From the NCBI RefSeq assembly GCF_021504595.1, contig NZ_JACSGT010000003.1:620001-684000 (forward strand): DNA of 64,000 nt. The letters are read 5' to 3'. The stretch comes from Chryseobacterium indicum. Lineage in GTDB: Bacteria > Bacteroidota > Bacteroidia > Flavobacteriales > Weeksellaceae. Below the pieces are notes generated by a model, which searched no databases, was not told the origin of the DNA, and saw nothing but the letters and a program-made list of their open reading frames with translations. Positions 55,482 to 64,000 of the stretch are shown piece by piece (the stretch's first letter is position 1; each line of letters opens with the position of its first letter). Position numbers and translations under genes: made by a program.

Positions 55482-55670
55482 AATCTTCCATACTGCGATA
55501 AAAATGCTCTTCAATACAATAAAAATCTTCAACGATGTAATAGAAATCTTCAACATTGCAATACAAATCTTCCATACTGCGATAAAAATGTTCTACAGTG
55601 CAACAAAAATCTTCAACAGTATAGTAAAAATGCTTAATACTGCAGTAAAATTATTCAACATTGCTTTAAA
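55482..55670. repeat. Nine-unit 21-bp tandem array upstream of the Fur-family gene
   Basis: Nine contiguous units, each exactly 21 bp, no indels, identity moderate. The unit reads roughly AATCTTCAACA followed by TGCAATAAAA; the core TGCAATA appears as TGCGATA, TGTAATA, TGCAATA, TGCGATA, TGCAACA, TGCAGTA and so on. A further copy lies near 55753. A-tracts recur every 21 bp, two helical turns. One plus-strand frame stays open for all but the last unit and upstream, but has no start codon. The rest of the 55344-55997 gap is AT-rich with no gene. Confidence 0.8.
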
Positions 55671-55997
55671 TATGGTGTAAAAAGTAAAATTTATCCTAAA
55701 CAATACACCTTTTCATGTAAATACTAAATTAAAAATAATACACAGTATTAATAATCTTCCAAACAGTGCATTAAAAACATACAAACCTCTAAAGATGAGG
55801 GATTAAAGTGTATATTTATTTTCCGAATTTTTAAAATAATTATATAATGGGAATCCATAATGAAAGAGAGAAAATAGATGGAAAAGCATAAATTAATTAT
55901 ATTATTTATAGATTTGAGTGTTTAAAACCTCATCTATAAACTTACATCCAGGCAAATGTGTTTTTAAAATGTCCTATCTTTGGATAAATTATTTTCA

Positions 55998-56405
55998 ATG
56001 AAAATTCTTATCGTTAATGGTCCCAATCTGAATTTATTAGGAACCAGAGAGCCCGAAATTTACGGAACAGTTTCCATGGAGGATTATCTGGATCGTTTAA
56101 GAACCGATTTTCCTTCGCATCAACTGGAATATTATCAGTCTAATATTGAGGGGGAAATTATCAACCAGCTTCAGAAAGATGAATTTGATGCCCTGATTAT
56201 TAATCCGGGAGCTTTTACGCATTATTCTTATGCTATTGCCGACTGTTTAAAGAACATCCGTAAACCAAAAGTTGAGGTTCATATCAGCAATATTTACAAA
56301 AGAGAAGAATTCCGCCAGAAATCTGTTACAGCTGCAAATACGGATGCTGTCTTATCCGGTTTCGGAATGGATGGTTACAGACTGGCTATTCTGAGCCTGA
56401 AGTAA
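55998..56405 (+). CDS. aroQ: 3-dehydroquinate dehydratase, type II
   Basis: Third step of the shikimate pathway. It has 135 residues from the ATG at 55998 (MKILIVNGPNLNLLGTREPEIYG). QSNIEGEIINQLQ, NPGAFTHYSYAIADCL with the catalytic region and EVHISNIYKREEFRQKSVTA are diagnostic. The -7 element TATCTTTG (55975-55982) excludes the upstream TTG at 55980. Confidence 0.96.
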   Translation: MKILIVNGPNLNLLGTREPEIYGTVSMEDYLDRLRTDFPSHQLEYYQSNIEGEIINQLQKDEFDALIINPGAFTHYSYAIADCLKNIRKPKVEVHISNIYKREEFRQKSVTAANTDAVLSGFGMDGYRLAILSLK

Positions 56406-56439
56406 TTTTTCAACGAAAATCTGCCGGAATACAAATAAA

Positions 56440-56465
56440 AAATCCTCATCATGCGATGAGGATTT
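56440..56465. terminator. Bidirectional terminator between aroQ and pckA
   Basis: AAATCCTCATC and its complement form an 11-bp stem with loop ATGC. It is placed symmetrically between the convergent genes. Confidence 0.88.
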
Positions 56466-56471
56466 CTATTT

Positions 56472-58091
56472 TTAGTTGGTTGTCTGCTCTTGTAACTGAG
56501 GACCGGAAGGAATTAATTTTTTACCTTCTTCCGTATTGCAGTACTGCTCAAAGTTCTTAATATATCTTGAAGCTAAGTCTTTTGCTTTTTCTTCCCATTC
56601 AGAAGCATCATTATATGTATTTCTCGGATCTAAGATTCCTTCAGAAACATTTGGCAATGCGGTAGGAACTTCCAGATTCATGATCGGAATTCTTGTTTTC
56701 GGAGCATTTTCGATAGAACCATCAATGATCGCATCAATAATTGCTCTTGTATCTTTAAGAGAAATTCTCTTTCCTGTTCCGTTCCAGCCTGTGTTTACCA
56801 GATATGCTTTTGCACCGTGTTCTTTCATTTTCCCGATTAATGTTTTAGAGTACATTGTTGGGTGCAATGTTAAGAAAGCTTCTCCGAATGCAGGAGAGAA
56901 AGACGGTTCCGGAGAGGTAATTCCTCTTTCAGTTCCCGCTAATTTCGATGTATACCCGCAAAGGAAGTGGTATTGTGCCTGATCTTCATCCAGAATAGAA
57001 ACCGGAGGCAATACTCCGAAAGCATCTGCTGAAAGATAAACGATCTTTTTTGCGTGTCCTGCTTTTGAAGGCAGAACAATTTTATTGATATGATAAATAG
57101 GATAAGAAACTCTTGTGTTTTCTGTGATCGATCCGTCTGTATAATCTGAAACTCCGTTGTTTACTACCACGTTTTCCAAAAGCGCATCTCTTTTAATGGC
57201 TCTGAAAATATCCGGTTCTTTTTCTTCCGAAAGATCGATTACTTTTGCGTAGCAACCTCCTTCATAGTTGAAAACTCCGTTGTTATCCCAACCGTGTTCG
57301 TCGTCTCCGATCAGATATCTTTTAGGATCTGCCGACAAAGTTGTTTTTCCTGTTCCTGAAAGTCCGAAGAAAAGAGCTACGTCTCCTTCTTCTCCTACGT
57401 TTGCAGAACAATGCATTGAAGCCATCCCTTTTAGCGGAAGGTAATAGTTCATCATTGCGAACATTCCTTTTTTCATTTCTCCGCCATACCATGTTCCTCC
57501 GATGATCTGAAGTTTTTCAGTAAGGTTGAACATCACGAAGTTTTCAGAATTCAGTTCCTGTGCTTCCCAGTTTGGATTCGTTGTTTTAGAACCATTGATT
57601 ACGGTAAAATCCGGCTCACCAAAGTTTTCCAGCTCATAATGAGAAGGACGGATAAACATATTGGTAACGAAATGTGCCTGCCACGCTACTTCAACGATGA
57701 ACCTCACTTTTAGTCTCGTATCTGCATTGGTTCCGCAGAAAGCATCTACTACATAAATTTTCTTTGCAGCAGCAAGTTGGTTCAGCACTAAATCTTTACA
57801 AGACGCAAAAATTTCCGGAGTAGTCGGCAAGTTTACTTTCCCGTCCCAGAAAATCGTTTCTCTTGTAACATCATCCTGAACTATGTACCTGTCTTTAGGA
57901 GAACGACCTGTGAAAATTCCTGTTTTTACTGATACTGCACCAGATTCCGTAAGCTCAGCTTTCTCAAAGCCTTGATTTTCAGGAGAAACTTCAGCCTGAT
58001 ACAATTCTTCGTAAGACGGATTGTACACCACTTCGTAATTTCCTTTAATCCCTAATTTTTCTAAATCTTGGATGATTTTAGCGTGTTTCAT
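56472..58091 (-). CDS. pckA: Phosphoenolpyruvate carboxykinase (ATP)
   Basis: Gluconeogenic enzyme: oxaloacetate and ATP give PEP, CO2 and ADP. It has 539 residues. [11 protein letters not shown] at 61-71, the P-loop [11 protein letters not shown] at 243-253, then [23 protein letters not shown]. It links with glpDKF, since growth on glycerol or amino acids needs gluconeogenesis. Monocistronic by its terminator and the 130-bp upstream gap. Confidence 0.98.
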   Translation of the reverse strand: MKHAKIIQDLEKLGIKGNYEVVYNPSYEELYQAEVSPENQGFEKAELTESGAVSVKTGIFTGRSPKDRYIVQDDVTRETIFWDGKVNLPTTPEIFASCKDLVLNQLAAAKKIYVVDAFCGTNADTRLKVRFIVEVAWQAHFVTNMFIRPSHYELENFGEPDFTVINGSKTTNPNWEAQELNSENFVMFNLTEKLQIIGGTWYGGEMKKGMFAMMNYYLPLKGMASMHCSANVGEEGDVALFFGLSGTGKTTLSADPKRYLIGDDEHGWDNNGVFNYEGGCYAKVIDLSEEKEPDIFRAIKRDALLENVVVNNGVSDYTDGSITENTRVSYPIYHINKIVLPSKAGHAKKIVYLSADAFGVLPPVSILDEDQAQYHFLCGYTSKLAGTERGITSPEPSFSPAFGEAFLTLHPTMYSKTLIGKMKEHGAKAYLVNTGWNGTGKRISLKDTRAIIDAIIDGSIENAPKTRIPIMNLEVPTALPNVSEGILDPRNTYNDASEWEEKAKDLASRYIKNFEQYCNTEEGKKLIPSGPQLQEQTTN

Positions 58092-58221
58092 TTTACTTAT
58101 ATTTTCTATTTCTTTTTTGGGTATAACAAAATTAAATATTAATTAATTGTTAAAGGTGGTTAAATATAATGATATAAGTCAGAATGACAAATAAAAAATA
58201 AACCTTATAAAAAATTGAAAA

Positions 58222-59124
58222 TCAAGCAATTATTTCAGACCATCCGAAAATTGTGTGAAAACCTTTTCCCCAAAAATAGTCCTTAAAGCCGTCAAATTTT
58301 GAGCTCATTACAAAATCTCCTCCCCAAGCTCCCAAACTTTTGACAAAAACTGGGCAATCTGCGAAAAATTTAGCCTTAACTGTAGGAATTTCAAGAAAAT
58401 CCGATATTTTTTGCTCATGAATCAACATTAGTTCAGAAAAATTTTCCAATTTATTGCATAGTAAAATATTTCTTGTAATATCCGAAAATTCATCAACCCG
58501 TTTTTGGGACTTGGTTTTAGACTTGTAAAAATTAATTCCTTCACGGCTGTCCTGTTTTTGATTTAAATGAATAAAAATCAATTCATCTTTAAAAGAAGGA
58601 TTAAAATTTACCTTTTCATATTTAATTTCAGGAACACTTTGATACAGAACCGCCGATTTCTCTTTTGCCACAGCAATATCGTATCCGCTTCCTCCCAGAC
58701 TTATCTTATTTAAATAAAACGGATCGATCTCCGCCCACTCCGCAAGATTGGTCATTAAAGTAGAGCTGCTTCCTAAACCGTAATCTGCCGGAAACTGAAG
58801 GTTGGTCTTTAAATGGTAAGTAAAATTATTTTTGAATGTAATCGTAGAAAGTGACTGAACATTTTTTAATGTCTTTAAAATAAACTCAGCACCTGATGGA
58901 ATATTGGTTTCTAAAATCTGCCAGTTCTGATAATCGATGACAGCTTTCAGCCATAATTTGTTCTGATGATAAGCTTCCCACACAATGAGAGATTTTTCAT
59001 CATGGATTTCTTCAAAAGAAAACTCTTGTCCCAGCTTGGTAGGCACCGCTAAGACAAGAGCTCCGTCCATTGCGAAATATTCTGAAGTAAGCATCAGCTT
59101 TCCCGGTGAAAATATCTCGCCCAT
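58222..59124 (-). CDS. GYDIA family GHMP kinase
   Basis: It has 300 residues. The GHMP ATP loop is GLGSSSTLMTNLAEW (near residue 116) and the family name motif GSGYDIAVAKEKSAVLYQ follows. GEIFSPGKLMLTSEYFAMDGALVLAVPT opens the fold. Related to mevalonate-pathway kinases; the Bacteroidetes subfamily has no proven substrate. It is 12 bp downstream of fabD, which may only reflect cotranscription. Confidence 0.9.
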   Translation of the reverse strand: MGEIFSPGKLMLTSEYFAMDGALVLAVPTKLGQEFSFEEIHDEKSLIVWEAYHQNKLWLKAVIDYQNWQILETNIPSGAEFILKTLKNVQSLSTITFKNNFTYHLKTNLQFPADYGLGSSSTLMTNLAEWAEIDPFYLNKISLGGSGYDIAVAKEKSAVLYQSVPEIKYEKVNFNPSFKDELIFIHLNQKQDSREGINFYKSKTKSQKRVDEFSDITRNILLCNKLENFSELMLIHEQKISDFLEIPTVKAKFFADCPVFVKSLGAWGGDFVMSSKFDGFKDYFWGKGFHTIFGWSEIIA

Positions 59125-59136
59125 GATTTTTATTTA

Positions 59137-60012
59137 TTAGATTGCAGAAGCTACATCTACAGAAGAATCAATTTTCTTGATGAGTCCCTGTAATGTTTTT
59201 CCCGGTCCCACTTCCACAAAGTTATTGGCACCGTCTTTAATCATATTCTGAACAGACTGTGTCCATTTTACAGGACCTGTTAATTGTGCAATAAGGTTTT
59301 TCTTAATTTCTTCAGGATCAGAGATTGCAGTTGTTGTAATATTCTGATAAACCGGAATGGTCGCTTTTCTGAATTTTGTTTTTTCTATTGCCGCCGCTAA
59401 TCTTTCCTGCGCAGGCTGCATCAATGGTGAGTGGAATGCTCCGTTTACCGGCAACAGTAAAGCTCTTTTTGCTCCTGCTTCTTTCAGCTTTGCACAAGCT
59501 TCTTCTACAGATGCCGTTTCACCGGAAATTACCAGCTGTCCCGGACAGTTATAATTTGCAGGAACGACAATTCCGCTGATTGATGCACAGATTTCCTCTA
59601 CTTTAGCATCTTCCAATCCTAAAATAGCAGCCATAGAACTTGGATTGGCATCACAGGCTTCCTGCATTGCTTTTGCTCTCTCGGAAACCAGCTTCAGACC
59701 ATCATCAAAAGATAAAACTCCGTTGGCAACCAGTGCTGAAAATTCTCCTAAAGAATGTCCTGCAACCATTTCAGCTCCAAGACCGTTCACGGCTTTTAAA
59801 GCAGCAACCGAGTGGATAAAAATTGAAGGCTGGGTAACCTCCGTTTTTTTAAGATCTTCATCCGTTCCTCTGAACATTATTGAAAGGATATCAAACCCTA
59901 AAATTTCATTGGCAGATTCCATCAGATCTTTGATGTCTTTTCTAGAATCGTACAATTCTTTTCCCATTCCTACGAACTGAGAACCCTGCCCTGGAAATAC
60001 AAGTGCTTTCAT
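59137..60012 (-). CDS. fabD: Malonyl-CoA:ACP transacylase
   Basis: Loads malonyl groups on acyl carrier protein for fatty-acid synthesis. It has 291 residues: FPGQGSQFVGMG, the nucleophile elbow GHSLGEFSAL with Ser87, the Arg of SERAKAMQEA and catalytic His194 in NGAFHSPLM. A TATATTTG -7 element lies at 60041-60034. The GHMP kinase gene follows. Confidence 0.97.
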   Translation of the reverse strand: MKALVFPGQGSQFVGMGKELYDSRKDIKDLMESANEILGFDILSIMFRGTDEDLKKTEVTQPSIFIHSVAALKAVNGLGAEMVAGHSLGEFSALVANGVLSFDDGLKLVSERAKAMQEACDANPSSMAAILGLEDAKVEEICASISGIVVPANYNCPGQLVISGETASVEEACAKLKEAGAKRALLLPVNGAFHSPLMQPAQERLAAAIEKTKFRKATIPVYQNITTTAISDPEEIKKNLIAQLTGPVKWTQSVQNMIKDGANNFVEVGPGKTLQGLIKKIDSSVDVASAI

Positions 60013-60082
60013 GTATTAATTTAAAATATTATGCAAATATAATTATTATGTTAACAATATTCTTTAGCCTTTATAAATCCTT

Positions 60083-62023
60083 TTAAGGAACGAGCCTTAT
60101 GACACGGTATCCCGTGTTTACATAAGCACCGTTTGCTTTGGATTTTACAAACTCAAATTTTGTGGCAAGCTGAGTCTGTACTTTATTCATCTGCCTGAAG
60201 ATCTCTCCTTTTTTGTTTTCTCTGGTCAACATATCATTTACGATATCAAAGCCTACAATGGCAAACTTAGGAGGTGTTTTGCAGTATTTATTTTTATAAG
60301 CGGCAAGAATTTCTTTTTCAAAACTACCTTCTGTATTGATCTTTCTGTCCATAAGGTACACTAAGTGTGCCTGGCTAAGATCGTCTACTTTTCTCTCGAA
60401 CACCGGAGCGTAATACATGCTGAATGCTTTTATTCCCTGAACTTCTTTAGACAAAGCGATTACTCTCCCGGCAAAAGCTTCTCCTGCTGTATCATTATCA
60501 CTTGCTAAAATCGCGATCACCGGAGCAGACTGTCCTGTCATCATATTTTTATCAAGCTGAATATCCGCTGATGAATTTACGATGGTGATATTTGGATTTC
60601 TGAGTGTTTTCTCAAGACCTGCTTTAATGTAATTGGCATTCTCTTTTTTAGAATCTGCAACTATATAGATTTTCTGATCCGAGAATGCAGATTTCACTTC
60701 CTCTACAATTTTATCGGCGTAAGTCTGATCGTTTGTTTCCACAATAATCAGGTTGCTGTAGTTGTATAATTCCGGAGAGTTGGCAAATGGTGCAACAATC
60801 GGGATTTTCTGGTTCTTTGTAAAGTCCAGAACATCTACAACGTTCGACTTGAAGAACGGACCGATAATTAAGTCTGTATTATCCGGATTTATCTGGGTTA
60901 ATGAATTTCGGAACGAAGCTTCATTTCCGGAATCCACAATTTTTATATCTAATTTTTGTCCGTTTCTGGCATTTCTTTCAATAGCAAGTTTTGCGCCCGT
61001 AAGAAAATCCAAAGCCATTGCGCGATATTGTGTTTCTCCTGTGCTGTAGCCAAAAGGAAGCATCATGACAACGCTTAACGCATCACCGTTTTTCTTTACA
61101 TAGGCAGGATCCAGTTTTTTAATTTTTAAAACCATTCCTGTTTTTAATCCTTTTGAAAGTTCGGGATTAAGAGCAATTAATTCATCAATGGTAACGCCGA
61201 ATTTGTTAACAATCGAAAAAACGGTATCCCCCTGCTGAACAGTATAGGTTACATAATCGTCTTCCGAAGAAACCGTGTTAGATGAAGATTTTTCATTGCC
61301 TGAATCTACTTTTGTTTTCGGATTTGAATTTTCCTGAAAAACATCAGCTCCGGAACTTTTTGTTCCAGACTTCTTTACTTTAATAGATTCTCCCGGTTTT
61401 AAACCTTTTTCTTCCAGTCCCGGATTCAGGGCAAACAATTCTTCTTTTGTGATATTGAACTGTCTTGAAATTCTGTAGTAATTATCTTTCTGCTGTACGA
61501 TATATTCGTCGTCCGAAGCTTTTACAGCATGAGTTTCAGCTACAGGTTCCACAGGTTTTTCCACCGGAGAAGTATGTACGGCAATATTTTGTTCTCCGCC
61601 ATATTTCTTAATGCTTTCAAGAGGCAGGGTAACTTCATCCCCGATCTTCATATGAGCATCCAATTCAGGATTCAGTTTTCTGAGGTCTGTTTCAGAGATT
61701 CTGTATTGTTTTGTAATACCGTAAATGGTCTGCTTTGGCTGTAGAATAATTTTTCCAAGCTGGGAGTTACCTACAGGCTTTGAAGCAACAGGCGTTTTTG
61801 ATGAAGCAGAAGCTGCCTTATCATTTTTCACGGTAAGAACATCTCCAAGCGCCAATTTACCGTCCTTCACGTTAGGATTTAGTTTTAGCAATTCTTCTAC
61901 AGTAAGACCGTATTTTTTAGCAATATTATAAGGAGTATCTCCTTTTACAACGGTGTGTGATTTTTGAGCGGACATACCCAAAACCATACATAAACTGGAC
62001 AGAATAAAAAACCTCTTTATCAT
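60083..62023 (-). CDS. LysM repeats fused to a periplasmic-binding-protein-like domain
   Basis: It has 646 residues with a signal peptide (FFILSSLCMVLGMSA-Q). At least four LysM modules bind peptidoglycan: about residues 23-66 (HTVVKGDTPYNIAKKYGLTVEELLKLNP), 90-133, 172-212 and 259-302. From about residue 310 to the end the chain is a type 1 periplasmic-binding fold (VVMMLPFGYSTGETQYRAMALDFLTGAKLAIERNA ... LIIGPFFKSNVVDVLDF ... IPIVAPFANSPELY). It may sense or hold a ligand at the cell wall; related proteins in this phylum are uncharacterised. Confidence 0.88.
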   Translation of the reverse strand: MIKRFFILSSLCMVLGMSAQKSHTVVKGDTPYNIAKKYGLTVEELLKLNPNVKDGKLALGDVLTVKNDKAASASSKTPVASKPVGNSQLGKIILQPKQTIYGITKQYRISETDLRKLNPELDAHMKIGDEVTLPLESIKKYGGEQNIAVHTSPVEKPVEPVAETHAVKASDDEYIVQQKDNYYRISRQFNITKEELFALNPGLEEKGLKPGESIKVKKSGTKSSGADVFQENSNPKTKVDSGNEKSSSNTVSSEDDYVTYTVQQGDTVFSIVNKFGVTIDELIALNPELSKGLKTGMVLKIKKLDPAYVKKNGDALSVVMMLPFGYSTGETQYRAMALDFLTGAKLAIERNARNGQKLDIKIVDSGNEASFRNSLTQINPDNTDLIIGPFFKSNVVDVLDFTKNQKIPIVAPFANSPELYNYSNLIIVETNDQTYADKIVEEVKSAFSDQKIYIVADSKKENANYIKAGLEKTLRNPNITIVNSSADIQLDKNMMTGQSAPVIAILASDNDTAGEAFAGRVIALSKEVQGIKAFSMYYAPVFERKVDDLSQAHLVYLMDRKINTEGSFEKEILAAYKNKYCKTPPKFAIVGFDIVNDMLTRENKKGEIFRQMNKVQTQLATKFEFVKSKANGAYVNTGYRVIRLVP

Positions 62024-62041
62024 ATTCGGTGATTATAAATG

Positions 62042-62071
62042 CAAAAATACTTCTTTAAAATTAAATGACAA
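62042..62071 (-). promoter_or_regulatory. Promoter of the LysM protein gene
   Basis: On the minus strand TTG (62071-62069), 19 bp, TATTTTTG (62049-62042), a full match. The leader is about 12 nt. Confidence 0.7.
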
Positions 62072-62259
62072 TAATTATTGGTTTTGAAAAGACTAAGCTT
62101 GTGTTCCGATCAGAATTTCATTGGACTATTCTGATAGTACATTCGCTTCGGAACCAAAGGCTGTTTTACCTGAAATATTCTTCATCTCCTGTATAAGAGA
62201 GGCAAAATAATTTTTCATCATTTCATTTTTTTTTAAATGCAATAATAGATTCTTTATTC

Positions 62260-63846
62260 TTAATAAGCAATAACTATAAATTCTGACTTTTCTATTTCTA
62301 TTTTTTCTAAACAAAAATCTAACCATGAATATCCATGATCTGCAAAAAATACGCTTAAATTATATACCCTTTCCTGCCAGTTTTTAGAAGGATTTACCTC
62401 CAAAAAAAGATTTTCCAGCCGCTCCAATAATTCACTTTTTTTTATTTTTTCTGCATGAAGAAGACGTTTTTTCATTCTTCTGAAGGATTTCAACTGTCTT
62501 ACCTCTTCTGCTTTTACCATATTTCCGAAAGATTTTTCGGTAGTTTCAGCGATATTTTTAAGTTCGGCAAACTGAGTGATAAGTGTATTTTCCTTTTGTT
62601 CCAACATTTCCAGAATGGAATTATCTTCCAACATTTTATTGTTGATGACTGTTGTAAAGTTCTGGAAGAAATCTTCTACTTTCAGATTCAGTCTTTCAAT
62701 TTTCCCCAATGTTTTTTCTTTTAAAAACAGCATGGAATTTCGGGGAATAAGAATCGGGAAAGGAATATTTATTTTTGAAAAGTAATCTTTGAGTTCCAGC
62801 CAATACATGATTTCTGCATTTCCTCCGATGTAGGCAAGGTTAGGAAGAATTGTTTCCTGATAAACAGGACGCATCAGTGCATTCGGACTAAATTTTTCCG
62901 GATAGTTTTCAAGTTCATTTAAAATTTCTTCTTTGGTAAACTGAATATTTTTATCTACCACAAAGTATTTCTGACCGTCAAAATCTATTCTGTCTCTCGT
63001 GTCCGAAAGGTAGAATAAATTAATTTCGCGCGGATTTACCTGAACTTTTCCGTATTTACGAGTTAAGAAATCTACTTTTTCTTTTGAATTTTTATATAAG
63101 CTGAAATTCAGCAGTTCATCTTTGAACGTTTCTTTGACCTGATTTTTAAGAGCTTTGGAATCACCATCCAAAATCAGTAAGCCAAAATCTGAAAACAATC
63201 TGTTGACTAAAATCCGGATTGCCTGAGTTAATGTATGTCCGGTTTTATAAGCTTCTTTCAGCATTAAAATCAGTTCCGTCCCAAAAACATAGTCTTTGAA
63301 TTCTCTTTCAAATTCAGATATGAAAAATGTATCGTTAATTTCTATTCTTCCAACCGGACCGCCTGATTTCTCGTTGATTTCATAAAAATTGTTCTCGGTT
63401 TTAAAATGATTAATTTCCGCAAAGTCATGATCTTCGGAAGCCATCCAATATACAGGAACAAAGTTGAAATCAGGAAAATTTTCTTTTAAGTACGTACAGG
63501 TTTTAATGGTCTGTAAAATCTTGTATATAAAAAAGACGGGTCCTGAAAAGAGATTCAACTGATGACCGGTTGTAATGGTAAAGGTATCAGAAAGTCTTAA
63601 ATGATCTAAGTTTTCGTTCTGTTTAGAAGAAAGTTCAAGATGGGCAAGCTGGCTTTCTAAATTACTGGCTAAGATATTTCTCCGATCCGCCGTGAAAGAA
63701 TTCTGTTTCTGCGCGATCTGTTTTTTAAAATGATCTAAAGAAAATGTTTTTTCTTCAAATCCCTCAATATCATGATTTAAAAAATCTTTGATTAGCTGAG
63801 GTATGCTCTGGATATCCTGAAAAGATATTTTATTTATAGTTTTCAA
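62260..63846 (-). CDS. bshC: Bacillithiol synthase BshC
   Basis: Adds cysteine to glucosaminyl-malate, the last step of bacillithiol synthesis. It has 528 residues from a TTG at 63846 (MKTINKISFQDI), which aligns with how the family begins; an ATG at 63882 gives 540 residues but overlaps the upstream stop by 23 bp. TITTGHQLNLFSGPVFFIYKILQTI, FVPVYWMASEDHDFAEIN and ALMRPVYQETILPNLAYIGGNAEIMYW are diagnostic. It is not known from the window if bshA and bshB exist. Confidence 0.93.
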   Translation of the reverse strand: MKTINKISFQDIQSIPQLIKDFLNHDIEGFEEKTFSLDHFKKQIAQKQNSFTADRRNILASNLESQLAHLELSSKQNENLDHLRLSDTFTITTGHQLNLFSGPVFFIYKILQTIKTCTYLKENFPDFNFVPVYWMASEDHDFAEINHFKTENNFYEINEKSGGPVGRIEINDTFFISEFEREFKDYVFGTELILMLKEAYKTGHTLTQAIRILVNRLFSDFGLLILDGDSKALKNQVKETFKDELLNFSLYKNSKEKVDFLTRKYGKVQVNPREINLFYLSDTRDRIDFDGQKYFVVDKNIQFTKEEILNELENYPEKFSPNALMRPVYQETILPNLAYIGGNAEIMYWLELKDYFSKINIPFPILIPRNSMLFLKEKTLGKIERLNLKVEDFFQNFTTVINNKMLEDNSILEMLEQKENTLITQFAELKNIAETTEKSFGNMVKAEEVRQLKSFRRMKKRLLHAEKIKKSELLERLENLFLEVNPSKNWQERVYNLSVFFADHGYSWLDFCLEKIEIEKSEFIVIAY

Positions 63847-63859
63847 CTCTGTATAAATT

Positions 63860-64000
63860 TTAGTTGAACAAATACCATACAATTCCCATATTCAGCCTGA
63901 AATCGTAGACCGGATAGCTTGGAAATGCGTACGCTTTGTTGTGAGAAAGGAAGGTTCCTACCTGTTGTCCTTCAATAAAAAAGAACATTTTTTTAACTTT
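63860..64000 (-). CDS. 3' end of an outer-membrane porin-like gene
   Basis: The last 46 codons read KVKKMFFFIEGQQVGTFLSH then NKAYAFPSYPVYDFRLNMG and IVWYLFN-stop. The alternating pattern and the YPVYDFRLNMGIVWYLFN end look like the closing strands of a Bacteroidetes putative porin (Porin_10-type). The stop lies 13 bp before the bshC TTG. The 5' part is beyond the window. Confidence 0.7.
   Translation of the reverse strand, partial: KVKKMFFFIEGQQVGTFLSHNKAYAFPSYPVYDFRLNMGIVWYLFN

Noticed and set aside
55360..55636. Plus-strand open frame through the 21-bp array as a gene
   Set aside because: It stays open for about 90 codons but contains no ATG, GTG or TTG start, and ends within the array. 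It is kept only as a possibility in the array finding.
55482..55670. Tandem 21-bp array as a CRISPR array
   Set aside because: The units are directly contiguous and diverged; there are no unique spacers between conserved repeats and no cas genes nearby.
56536..56982. Plus-strand frame of 148 codons within pckA
   Set aside because: Antisense to a highly conserved enzyme gene; no family features and no promoter.
62126..62326. Minus-strand 66-codon frame downstream of bshC
   Set aside because: It overlaps the bshC C-terminus in another frame and has an odd composition; only the last 30 codons lie in free DNA, too little to support a gene.

Overview
The window looks like a chromosome segment of a Flavobacteriia member, most likely Chryseobacterium or a close Weeksellaceae relative. 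The evidence is AT-rich DNA, the Bacteroidetes promoter pattern (TTTG or TTG, 18-20 bp, TAnnTTTG) upstream of many genes, few Shine-Dalgarno sites, a type IX secretion (T9SS) sorting domain, GLPGLI and GYDIA family proteins, and BshC of bacillithiol synthesis. The genus is inferred from protein content and was not tested.

Layout. 1-8312 (minus): most of the S10-spc ribosomal operon, rplC to rpsE, with rpsE cut by the window edge. 8607-22665: 14 kb of non-ribosomal genes between rplC and rpsJ: a GLPGLI protein, a glycerol regulon (DeoR-type regulator facing glpD-glpK-glpF and a beta-barrel gene), three exported proteins of unknown role, a T9SS-secreted metalloprotease and an iron-permease-like protein. 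22859-26219 (minus): str operon rpsL-rpsG-fusA-rpsJ, closed by its own terminator. S10 is thus separated from the rest of the S10 operon.

26220-45283: housekeeping and envelope genes: Dps, nicotinate phosphoribosyltransferase, two lipoproteins, an overlooked 57-residue double-glycine Cys-rich peptide (29709-29882), a DUF5995 protein, an SGNH hydrolase, RmuC, a SpoU methyltransferase, 5-formyl-THF cyclo-ligase, TrhO with an unusual C-terminal domain, HtrA/DegP, RidA, LptD and an amidase. 45340-46315: three tRNA-Glu genes around rpsT.

46472-55343 (minus): a metal island. Its first part runs YHS lipoprotein, SCO, exported superoxide dismutase, a small Cys protein, an MbnP-like lipoprotein, an MbnH-like di-haem protein and an outer-membrane barrel. 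This looks like a copper-handling system built on the MbnP/MbnH pair without methanobactin genes. A second small Cys protein and a Zn/Cd-type P-ATPase with a Fur-family regulator follow. A perfect 7-1-7 palindrome lies at the ATPase promoter. A nine-unit 21-bp tandem array, whose units carry the same half-site (TGCAATA), lies upstream of the regulator.

55998-64000: aroQ, pckA, a GHMP kinase, fabD, a LysM/periplasmic-binding fusion, bshC and the 3' end of a porin-like gene. I saw no prophage, intact insertion sequence, CRISPR array or rRNA.
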